NCBI GenBank assembly: GCA_964487255.1
Contig: CAZAQV010000004.1
Coordinates: 243,106-307,105, forward strand
DNA from: CAZAQV01 sp964487255
GTDB lineage: Bacteria; Myxococcota_A; Polyangia; Polyangiales; CAZAQV01
Reading direction: 5' to 3'
DNA: 64,000 nucleotides
Positions 57,687 to 64,000 of this stretch are shown one piece after another. The notes beneath the pieces are model-generated. The model was not told where the DNA came from. It saw nothing but the letters and a program-made list of their open reading frames with translations, and ran no database searches. The translations under genes were made by a program, and so were the position numbers. The first letter of the stretch is position 1; every line of letters begins with the position of its first letter.

Positions 57687-59408
57687 TCAAATTACGTCGA
57701 GCTTGTAGCCTTCGGACGAATAGGTGCCATCGGCGATGAGCTTGAGGAGCTCGTCGGTTTCGCTCTCCATATGTGCAAGACGCTCTTGCAGGCGTTTTTC
57801 GGCCAGGACGCAGAAACCGCGGGCGAGGTTGAGCTCGGTCTCCGCACCCGCTGTACCTTTCTGCTCAAGGGCGAGCGTCGTACGAGAAAGGACCGCCGAG
57901 AGCGCGTAGAGGTCGATCGCAACTTCGGCGATGCGTTTTTGCACGAACTGCATCTCGAAGGTGTCCTTGCCGTGCTTGCGCAGAACGGTGAGTGTGACGC
58001 GCGAAAGTACGGCAACCGATTCTTCAAGGACGACCGCCTCTTTGCGAAGTTCAGGATGCACGCGATCCATCTGTTCGCGAATCAGGCGTGAGCGCGCTTG
58101 CCGAAGTACGAAGTCACTCAGAACTCCAAAACCTTTGATGGGTTCACGTAGACTCGAGAAGACTTCTTGGAACTGTTTGGCAGGGCTTTCAAGGCCAGCC
58201 AGGGCGATGAAAGCGCGCAAGATTTCGTTGGTACCCTCGAAGATGAGGTTGATGCGCGCATCGCGCAGGTGCCGCTCATACGGGTACTCGGACATGTAGC
58301 CGATGCCGGCGGCGATTTGCAGCGCCTCGTTGACGACTGTCCAGTACGTCTCCGAGCCGAAAACCTTACAAATGGCGCTTTCGAGCGAATAGTCGGGCAC
58401 ACCTGAGTCGACAAAACCGGTGGTCAGATAGGTCATGGACTCAAGCGCGTAGGTCTCGCAGGACATGCGGGCGATCTTGTCTTTGATCATGCCGAAGGAG
58501 CCGATGTTTCGACCGAATGCCTTGCGCTGCGTCGCGCGTTCCACCGACATCTCGATCATCTTTTTGCAGCCGCCGACCGCGCCGGAGGCCAGGCTCATGC
58601 GGCCGCTGTTGAGAACGTGCATGGCCACTTTGAAACCGCGGCCCACCTCACCGATGACGTTGCCGGCAGGGACCTTGACGTCTTCGAAGTAGAGCGCGGT
58701 TGTCGACGAGCCACGGATGCCCATCTTATGCTCGTTGGGGCCATTTTTGACGCCATGGTCACGCTCGACGATGAGCGCAGTGATGCGCGGCTTCTCACCG
58801 ATCTCGGATGTGCGCGCAAACACGGTGAAGACGTTCGCGAAGCCCCCGTTGGTGATCCAAATCTTGTTGCCGTTGAGCATGTAGTAGTCGCCGCTCGCGT
58901 CGAGCTCTGCGCGCGTCGTGATGCCCGCCGCATCGCTGCCCGCACCAGGCTCGGTGAGGGCAAATCCAGCGATCCACTCTCCCGTGGCGAGACGTGGCAA
59001 GTACTTCTTCTTCTGTGCCTCGGTACCGAAGAGCATGATGGCTTTGCAGCCGATGGATTGGTGCGCACCGACCGTGACTGCCAGCGAGGCGTCGAGTGCG
59101 GCGACTTCTTGCATAACGCGTGCGTAGCCCGTGGCCGACAGGCCGATGCCGCCGTACTCTTCGGGAATGCTCAGCCCAAAGAGCCCGAGCTCTTTGGCGC
59201 CGTCGATGACCGACTGCGGGATCTCGTGTTCGTTGTCGATTTTCGCGGAGTCCACCTGCGAGTGCGCGAACTGACGAACGGCGTCGATCATCATGTTGAT
59301 GTTTTCGCGCTCTTCGCTAGAGACTTCCGGGTAGGGGAAGATCATCTGCTCGGAGATCACGCCGTGGAAGATCGACTTCATGTAGCTCTGTTCAGACTTA
59401 GTGGCCAT
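57687..59408 (-). CDS. Acyl-CoA dehydrogenase, long (VLCAD-like) form
   Basis: 573 residues from ATG 59408. The fold is complete: an N-terminal helical domain, then FALTEPGAGSDAAGITTRAE and KIWITNGGFANVFTVFA, then GEVGRGFKVAMHVLNSGRMS. The C-terminal domain has EYPYERHLRDARINLIFEGT, where the EGT contains the catalytic glutamate of most ACADs. An extra ~170-residue C-terminal helical domain, as in very-long-chain ACADs, follows (VEVAIDLYALSAVLSR region). It oxidises acyl-CoA to enoyl-CoA with electrons going to ETF. The chain-length preference is not determinable. Confidence 0.9.
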   Translation of the reverse strand: MATKSEQSYMKSIFHGVISEQMIFPYPEVSSEERENINMMIDAVRQFAHSQVDSAKIDNEHEIPQSVIDGAKELGLFGLSIPEEYGGIGLSATGYARVMQEVAALDASLAVTVGAHQSIGCKAIMLFGTEAQKKKYLPRLATGEWIAGFALTEPGAGSDAAGITTRAELDASGDYYMLNGNKIWITNGGFANVFTVFARTSEIGEKPRITALIVERDHGVKNGPNEHKMGIRGSSTTALYFEDVKVPAGNVIGEVGRGFKVAMHVLNSGRMSLASGAVGGCKKMIEMSVERATQRKAFGRNIGSFGMIKDKIARMSCETYALESMTYLTTGFVDSGVPDYSLESAICKVFGSETYWTVVNEALQIAAGIGYMSEYPYERHLRDARINLIFEGTNEILRAFIALAGLESPAKQFQEVFSSLREPIKGFGVLSDFVLRQARSRLIREQMDRVHPELRKEAVVLEESVAVLSRVTLTVLRKHGKDTFEMQFVQKRIAEVAIDLYALSAVLSRTTLALEQKGTAGAETELNLARGFCVLAEKRLQERLAHMESETDELLKLIADGTYSSEGYKLDVI

Positions 59409-59460
59409 CGGCGAGGAGGATATCCACTTGACAACCGGACTAGCAAGCAGTGAAAACTGT

Positions 59461-59600
59461 ACGCGCAGCCGTGAAGAACCAAGGATTCCGTGATGAACGT
59501 GCGAAGCCCAAGGAAGCCGATGTGCTAGGAGCACATCGTTGGTTTCGACGCGCAGCCGTGAAGAACCAAGGATTCCGTGATGAACGTGCGAAGCCCAAGG
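59461..59600. repeat. Tandem 53-bp direct repeat around an intact R1 hairpin core
   Basis: Bases 59461-59513 and 59548-59600 are identical (53 of 53), giving a period of 87 bp. The 34 bp between them contain the hairpin CGATGTGCT, AGG, AGCACATCG inside the core 59512-59538. The same core is split by the MITE-like element at 26227-26382. GAAGAACCA at 59474 and 59561 is shared with the copies at 26174 and 26420. The block lies between divergent genes and ends 8 bp before the miaE start, so it could affect miaE expression. Confidence 0.75.
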
Positions 59601-59608
59601 GTTGAGTG

Positions 59609-60181
59609 ATGCTTCGCCTTCGGACTCATACGCCGCTCACCTGGCTCGAGCCCGTGTTTGCAGACTTCGACGCCTTTTTGCTCGATCATGCGCTGTGCGA
59701 ACGAAAAGCCTCGGCCATGGCGATGAGCTTCGTGGCGCACTACCCGGACAAGCTTGAGTTGGTGCGCGCCATGATCGACTTGGCACGCGAAGAACTGGAG
59801 CATTTTTCGGAAGTCTACGCCTTGATGGAGGTGCGGGGGCTGCAGCTGGGGCCAGACCGCAAGGACGGGTACGTGCGCGGCTTGCTCGAGTGTGTGCGAA
59901 AAGCTTCGCCCGAGTACCTGCTCGACAGGTTGCTGGTCGCGGGTGTGGTCGAAGCGCGCGGCTGCGAGCGATTCGGGCTTTTGGCCGAGCACCTTAAGGA
60001 CCCGGAGCTTCGTTGCTACTACCATGAGGTGACGCGTGCCGAGGCGCGGCACCACGGACTATTCCTTCGGCTCGCACGCAACTATTATCCTGAAGCGCGC
60101 GTACGCGAGCGTCTCGATGAGATCCTCGACCTTGAGCGCGAGGTGATCGCCAAGACGCCCTTTACGGCGTCACTGCACTAA
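59609..60181 (+). CDS. miaE: tRNA-(ms2io6A37)-hydroxylase MiaE
   Basis: 190 residues starting at ATG 59609 (GTG 59606 is possible). A non-heme diiron protein with the ferritin-like four-helix fold: iron ligands in HALCERKASAMAM, DLAREELEHFSEV, VEARGCERFGLL and TRAEARHHGLFLRLA, i.e. two Glu plus ExxH pairs. MiaE hydroxylates the isopentenyl group of 2-methylthio-N6-isopentenyladenosine at tRNA position 37 with O2, so it implies an aerobic or microaerobic life. It is followed 21 bp later by crcB. Confidence 0.9.
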   Translation: MLRLRTHTPLTWLEPVFADFDAFLLDHALCERKASAMAMSFVAHYPDKLELVRAMIDLAREELEHFSEVYALMEVRGLQLGPDRKDGYVRGLLECVRKASPEYLLDRLLVAGVVEARGCERFGLLAEHLKDPELRCYYHEVTRAEARHHGLFLRLARNYYPEARVRERLDEILDLEREVIAKTPFTASLH

Positions 60182-60202
60182 AGGCACCATGCGCGGAGCA
60201 CG

Positions 60203-60571
60203 ATGATCTTCGTTTGGGTGGCAGTGGCAGGTGGACTCGGGAGCGTGGCCCGCTACGGGCTGACGCGCGTGCTGCCCATGAGCGCACTGCCGTGGGGCAC
60301 GCTGGCCGCGAACCTGTTGGGGTCGTTTCTCATCGCATGGCTCTACGTGCACAGCGACCGCGTTGACCCGACAGCCGCCGGGCGTTTGCGGGTTGTTTTG
60401 GGCGTGGGCTTTTGTGGCGGCTTTACGACCTACTCGACGTTCAACTACGAGATGCTCCGCCTCGCTGAAAGCGCCGGCCTCTCCCGCAGCCTGCTCTATC
60501 TCGCAGTAACCGTCCTCGGCTGCGTTGTGGCTGCTTTGTTGGGTAGCGCGCTCGGCCGCATGACGCCGTGA
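60203..60571 (+). CDS. crcB: Fluoride channel CrcB (Fluc)
   Basis: 122 residues with four membrane helices. Diagnostic motifs are GGLGSVARYGLTR at the N-terminus, GTLAANLLGSFLIAWLY and GFCGGFTTYSTFNYEML, with the conserved Asn of the N-terminal half and the Phe/Ser/Thr track of the pore. Fluc forms an antiparallel dimer that exports fluoride. No room for a fluoride riboswitch, since the gene starts 21 bp after miaE. The last 21 bp of the gene recur downstream at 62188-62208. Confidence 0.92.
   Translation: MIFVWVAVAGGLGSVARYGLTRVLPMSALPWGTLAANLLGSFLIAWLYVHSDRVDPTAAGRLRVVLGVGFCGGFTTYSTFNYEMLRLAESAGLSRSLLYLAVTVLGCVVAALLGSALGRMTP
60551..60571. repeat. 21-bp exact duplicate, copy 1 (3' end of crcB)
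   Basis: The last 21 bases of crcB including the stop (60551-60571) are repeated exactly at 62188-62208, in the same orientation, downstream of the Cys-rich lipoprotein gene. Flanks differ. Confidence 0.6.
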
Positions 60572-60613
60572 CAGCGAAGAGTACCCGTTGCGCCTATACT
60601 TTGTCATGATGGT

Positions 60614-62131
60614 GTGGTGCTCCGCTCATCGAAAGAGAAGAGGCTTTCTTCGCTCGCGTTTGCGGTAGCTTTCGCATTGAGCGTCACCGCTTGTGGGACC
60701 AATGACAAGCAGTCACGCGATTCCGGCCAGGATGCTCAAGATGGCCAAATCCTAGCGGACGCCGCAGACCCGACGTCTGATGCGGGTAGCGACGCGCTCG
60801 CCGATGGCGGTTTGGTTGAAGGTGACGCGGGCGCCCGAGCTTGTGCTGACCACCACGACTGCCCACAAGAGTGGTTCTGCCATCGTGGTACGTGTCGGCT
60901 CGAGCCGCTTCCGGTCTACCATTGCGGGAAATCCGGTTGTCCTCCCGGGCAGTGGTGTGTGGAAGCCGATGGTCGGCGTTCTACTTGCGCCGAAGACCTT
61001 CGTTACGTTTGCGACAATGCGTGTGACTGCGGTCCGGCGCATTGCTGCATCGATGAGGATTCCGATCCCAGTACTCCGAAACGCTGCGTGCGAGACACGG
61101 AGGACCCCTACTTGCCGGGACCTGCGACGACTGGAGCTGGCGCGAGCTGTCGCGTCGGCAACGCGGTTCCCGTAGACGAGCGTACGCCCACCTACTGCAA
61201 AGGTGACCCGGCTTGCTTTGGTGCGATGCTGCCGTGGCTACAGGACCCAGATAGGTCCGGGGCTTTTCTTGCATACGATACGGTCGACGCCCGTGCTGAC
61301 GATAGCTGTGGCGGAGTGGAGTGTTTTGGTTCGGCGTGCGATTGTGCGCCGGGGCAGCAATGTCTCGACTTTCGAAGACCGCAGAATCCTGCTGGGGCCG
61401 TCTGCGGGACGGTCGGTGGCGCGATGGGCTGCGATAACAAGCTCACTACTTTCGCAGCGGTCGGCATATGCACAGCGAATGCTATCGCCGAGTCGATCTT
61501 TGGGTGGAAACCCAGCGACCTGCTTTCCTGTTGTAAGTCCGGTTGCGCTCCTGAGTCAACTTGTGAGCTCACGTGCGAGGCCGGCAGCATATGCGACCTC
61601 ACCTGGATGCGACGTGGAAATCGATACGATTTCGAGCGTGTGACAGCCACCTGTGAGCCGCCCGAAAGTTGTCGATGTGGGGACGGCACGTGTTGTCCAA
61701 ACGAACTCAGCGAGTGCCCAGGAGATTGTCTGCCTGGGCAGCCTCGGTGCGGCAATGCGGTGTGCGAAGTTTTTGAGAACGATTCAACGTGTCCCCAGGA
61801 TTGTGCGCTCGACTGTGGAACGGGAAGCTGCGGCACCGATGAAAGCCCTGAGAACTGCGAGGCGGATTGTGGCGACGAGTGTGGCGACGGCCATTGCAGC
61901 GTTGCTGAGCAAGAGGCGGTCACACCGTGCGCCTCAGATTGCCCGACGAATCGCTGCACCCAGGTTTTTTTGTCCCCCAGAGAGTACAGCGTGTGCGGTG
62001 ACGGCTACTGCGCGGGAGTGCTTGATCTAATTCCATGCCTCGGGAGCCCATACATCGAAAGCTGTTTGAGCTGCCCTCAGGATTGCGGAGCTTGTGTAGG
62101 TTACATGTCGTGTCGATTGACCTTCTGCTAA
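60614..62131 (+). CDS. Cys-rich lipoprotein with CGDGxC-type repeats
   Basis: 505 residues from GTG 60614 or 60617. The signal peptide LSSLAFAVAFALSVTAC has lipobox SVTAC. A D/G/A-rich linker (DSGQDAQDGQILADAADP) leads to a region with about 60 cysteines. Its first part has CADHHDCPQEWFCHRGTC, like myxobacterial dickkopf-type repeats. The C-terminal third has at least four units of the type CGDGxCxxxExxxxCxxDC (CRCGDGTCCPNELSECPGDC, CGNAVCEVFENDSTCPQDC, CGTGSCGTDESPENCEADC, CGDGHCSVAEQ). Likely a disulphide-stabilised surface protein; function unknown. A possible -10 box TATACT lies just upstream at 60595. Confidence 0.75.
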   Translation: MVLRSSKEKRLSSLAFAVAFALSVTACGTNDKQSRDSGQDAQDGQILADAADPTSDAGSDALADGGLVEGDAGARACADHHDCPQEWFCHRGTCRLEPLPVYHCGKSGCPPGQWCVEADGRRSTCAEDLRYVCDNACDCGPAHCCIDEDSDPSTPKRCVRDTEDPYLPGPATTGAGASCRVGNAVPVDERTPTYCKGDPACFGAMLPWLQDPDRSGAFLAYDTVDARADDSCGGVECFGSACDCAPGQQCLDFRRPQNPAGAVCGTVGGAMGCDNKLTTFAAVGICTANAIAESIFGWKPSDLLSCCKSGCAPESTCELTCEAGSICDLTWMRRGNRYDFERVTATCEPPESCRCGDGTCCPNELSECPGDCLPGQPRCGNAVCEVFENDSTCPQDCALDCGTGSCGTDESPENCEADCGDECGDGHCSVAEQEAVTPCASDCPTNRCTQVFLSPREYSVCGDGYCAGVLDLIPCLGSPYIESCLSCPQDCGACVGYMSCRLTFC

Positions 62132-62140
62132 GGCTTGGCC

Positions 62141-62164
62141 TTGTTCTCACGAGTGCGGGAACAA
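62141..62164 (+). terminator. Possible terminator-like hairpin after the Cys-rich lipoprotein gene
   Basis: TTGTTC (62141-62146) pairs with GAACAA (62159-62164), and CAC with GTG inside, starting 9 bp after the TAA. There is no T tract after it, so intrinsic termination is uncertain. Confidence 0.3.
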
Positions 62165-62187
62165 CTACGATGAGCCCCAGTATTGTC

Positions 62188-62208
62188 CTCGGCCGCATGA
62201 CGCCGTGA
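62188..62208. repeat. 21-bp exact duplicate, copy 2
   Basis: Exact copy of the crcB 3' end (60551-60571), here in non-coding sequence between convergent genes. It could be a small duplication relic or a dispersed repeat. Confidence 0.55.
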
Positions 62209-62221
62209 TGGAACACCTTGG

Positions 62222-63883
62222 TTAGAAGCGGGGGGTCTTGCGCCGACGGGCGAGGGCGAAGACCGCGAAGGTGTGGGCTAGAAGCCAAAGCCCGCCCAGG
62301 CCAAAGGCGATGCCTCCGAGAAGATCCTTTTGGTTACTGACGAGTAGAGCGCCCGAAATCAGGCACGCGGCGATGACGAACCCGCTGAAGAGCCGGCGCC
62401 CAATGCGCTCGGCGCCCACTTCGATCGAGCTCTCTTGAATCTGGAGTTTGAGCCGACCTTGGCGCAGGTCGTCGAGAATTTCTTGGACCTGATACGGCAT
62501 TTCGTTGGCCGCACCCTGAAAGCGCACCAGGTTGCGCATGAGGTCTTGGGTAATTCGCTCGGGCGAGTACCGCTCTTTGAGCATTCGAAGAAAGAAGGGT
62601 TTGACCTCTTCGAAGGCATCGAGTTCTGGGTATATCTCTTTGCCTACGCCTTCGACGGTCATCAAGGTCTTACCCATCATCAAAAAGTCGGGGGGGATCT
62701 CAAGCCCGTACTTCGTTGCGCCTTGTACGAGGTCCCGAATCATGGCGCTCAGTTCCATATCGGCGAGCTGCTTGCCGAGATACTTGTCCGAGAGCGCCGC
62801 AACTTCGGCTTCAAAGGCATGACGGTCAACCTTTTTGGTGGGCCGCCCGATAGCGTACAGCGCGTCCGCCATGGCGCGATAGTCCCGCCGCACCGAGGCG
62901 ACCATCAAGTCGACGACCAGGTCGCGCAGGCGCGGGGTGAGCCGACCGACGAGGCCCAGGTCGATAAAGCCGATAACCGGTTCTTCGGGGTCACCGAGAA
63001 TGAAGACGTTGCCCGGATGTGGGTCGGCATGAAAAAAGCCGTCCTCAAAGATCTGCTTCATGAAAATCTGCACAGAGCGTTTTGCGATGCGCTCGCCGCT
63101 AAAGCCGTTTTCAGTGGCAGCGTAGACCTTGTGGCCTTCGAAGCGTTCAAGCGTGATGACGCGCCGTGAACTCGCATCGCGGTAGACGGTTGGAAAACGG
63201 GCGCTCGGCACATCTTCGAAATTGTCAGTAAAGCGAGCGGCGTTATCGGCTTCGAGAACGAAGTCAAGTTCCGCGCGAATGGCTCGGTCGAACTCATCGA
63301 CGAGTTTGTTGGGACTGTAGATATGGGATTCTGGAACCGAACGCTCGATGGCACGAGCCAAGATATGCAAAAGGTCGAGATCGGTTTCGATGGTCTTTTG
63401 AATATTTGGTCGCTGAACCTTTACTACGACGTCGATGGGGGGCGCGCCATTGGCCGTCCGAAGTTTGGCGCAGTGCGCTTGTCCAATCGATGCCGAAGCG
63501 AGGGCGGCTTCGTCGAACTGCTCGTAGACCTCGCTGAGCTGCCGGCCAAGCTCAGCTTCGATATGTGGCTTGAGTTCCTCAAATGGAACCGGTGGGACTT
63601 CGTCTTGGAGTTTCTTCAGTTCGCGAATGATATCGGCAGGAATCAAGTCAGGACGTGTTGAGATCACTTGCCCGAGCTTCACAAACGTGGGGCCAAGCTC
63701 TTGGAGCACGAGTCGAATGCGCGTGGCGAGGTCGATGTGCGGTACCACGCTTGGCCTTTTGCCCGGTAAGAGTGACCCAAAGCCCGAGCGTGTCATGATT
63801 TCGCCGAACCCGTGGCGCGTGAGCACCAAAACGATTTGGCGCAGGCGATCGAGATCTCGCACAGTGTGAATTAATGAAACCAC
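62222..63883 (-). CDS. ubiB: UbiB/AarF (ABC1) family atypical kinase
   Basis: 553 residues from GTG 63883. The family signature KLGQVISTRPDLIP (Lys69-Leu-Gly-Gln72) and the alanine-rich loop ALASASIGQAHCAKL are present, with VVVKVQRPN (catalytic lysine), HADPHPGNVF and GFIDLGLVG as the ATP- and metal-binding motifs. Two C-terminal membrane helices (FSGFVIAACLISGALLVS, GGIAFGLGGLWLLAHTF) anchor it. UbiB/COQ8 proteins have ATPase activity needed for ubiquinone biosynthesis or lipid handling at the membrane. No ubiquinone gene is adjacent. Confidence 0.88.
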   Translation of the reverse strand: MVSLIHTVRDLDRLRQIVLVLTRHGFGEIMTRSGFGSLLPGKRPSVVPHIDLATRIRLVLQELGPTFVKLGQVISTRPDLIPADIIRELKKLQDEVPPVPFEELKPHIEAELGRQLSEVYEQFDEAALASASIGQAHCAKLRTANGAPPIDVVVKVQRPNIQKTIETDLDLLHILARAIERSVPESHIYSPNKLVDEFDRAIRAELDFVLEADNAARFTDNFEDVPSARFPTVYRDASSRRVITLERFEGHKVYAATENGFSGERIAKRSVQIFMKQIFEDGFFHADPHPGNVFILGDPEEPVIGFIDLGLVGRLTPRLRDLVVDLMVASVRRDYRAMADALYAIGRPTKKVDRHAFEAEVAALSDKYLGKQLADMELSAMIRDLVQGATKYGLEIPPDFLMMGKTLMTVEGVGKEIYPELDAFEEVKPFFLRMLKERYSPERITQDLMRNLVRFQGAANEMPYQVQEILDDLRQGRLKLQIQESSIEVGAERIGRRLFSGFVIAACLISGALLVSNQKDLLGGIAFGLGGLWLLAHTFAVFALARRRKTPRF

Positions 63884-63896
63884 GCTAGCCTATTCT

Positions 63897-63917
63897 AGGG
63901 TCTGGCACCCAGACCCT
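63897..63917. terminator. Strong hairpin between the edge gene and ubiB
   Basis: AGGGTCTGG (63897-63905) and CCAGACCCT (63909-63917) form a 9-bp perfect stem with a CAC loop, 20 bp after the stop of the gene entering from the right. No T tract on either strand, so it may be a terminator or an RNA processing/attenuation stem ahead of ubiB. Confidence 0.45.
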
Positions 63918-63936
63918 CTCTTCCGCTGACTCTTCG

Positions 63937-64000
63937 CTAGGCTTTGCTCGGACGATCGATTTGCAGGTAGCAAATCCCGTCCTCTGCAAAGACCGCTCAT
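63937..64000 (-). CDS. C-terminal end of an unidentified gene at the window edge
   Basis: Reading the minus strand from 64000 to the TAG at 63937-63939 gives a protein-like tail AVFAEDGICYLQIDRPSKA. An overlapping ATG frame here is less protein-like. Only about 20 residues are visible, so the family cannot be named. A hairpin follows its stop. Confidence 0.4.

Noticed and set aside
60182..60202. Fluoride riboswitch before crcB
   Set aside because: Only 21 bp separate miaE and crcB, too short for the riboswitch.

Overview
The window is 64 kb of GC-rich chromosome carrying about 50 protein genes on both strands. There is no rRNA, tRNA, CRISPR array, prophage or full-length insertion sequence that I can recognise. 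The gene set points to a Myxococcota / former Deltaproteobacteria lineage, possibly the predatory Bradymonadia. The markers are a Ser/Thr kinase with an N-terminal zinc ribbon and C-terminal membrane anchor, an MXAN_5808-like S41 peptidase, very large TPR proteins, Cys-rich lipoproteins with D/G/A-rich linkers, and an imelysin / di-heme oxidoreductase / HTTM operon. The taxonomic call is inference. One run of 100 N (46737-46836) shows that this is a scaffolded draft.

Layout. 1-9.6 kb: YceI-like end, KamA aminomutase, sulfotransferase plus M28 lipoprotein peptidase, HAD phosphatase plus RlmI-type methyltransferase, TatA, PhaR-type PHA regulator, and an ECF sigma / anti-sigma pair. 9.6-14.5 kb: acidic coiled-coil protein, KirBac-type K+ channel, LexA, SDR. 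14.5-25.4 kb (minus strand): a run of envelope genes (lytic transglycosylase with LysM, DUF4129, DUF4350, MoxR, DUF58, SpoIIM, RDD, S41 peptidase). 25.5-33.3 kb: lipoprotein, acyltransferase-like membrane protein, a short-chain fatty-acid transporter followed by an acetate kinase-PduL fusion, and a Ser/Thr kinase. 32-37 kb: the iron-associated imelysin / DUF1111 / HTTM operon. 37.9-50.1 kb: fused AroK-AroB, a lipoprotein, an SppA operon flanked by two large TPR proteins, and DeoC.

The most unusual locus is 50.1-56.5 kb. Three consecutive minus-strand genes encode large proteins that all start with a Flp/Tad-pilin-like hydrophobic segment; the first has a textbook prepilin G|xxxxE site. Two of them contain DEDDh exonuclease-fold regions, apparently two per protein, with the intact copy at opposite ends. 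The third is a HAD-type 5'(3')-deoxyribonucleotidase-like protein. The gene that meets them tail to tail is deoC, deoxyribose-phosphate aldolase. Together they read as a membrane- or pilus-anchored DNA-degradation and salvage module. I do not know of a described equivalent.

56.9-64 kb holds a thioredoxin-rhodanese fusion, an acyl-CoA dehydrogenase, MiaE, CrcB, a Cys-rich lipoprotein, UbiB/AarF, and the end of another gene at the window edge. Small non-coding repeats are a second theme. Two short elements are flanked by CTAG and bounded by inverted repeats, and one of them has a matching uninterrupted site 33 kb away. A dispersed hairpin repeat occurs at 26 and 59 kb, and a fragment related to it lies inside the fatty-acid transporter gene. 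An 18-bp coding tandem repeat broke the assembly.
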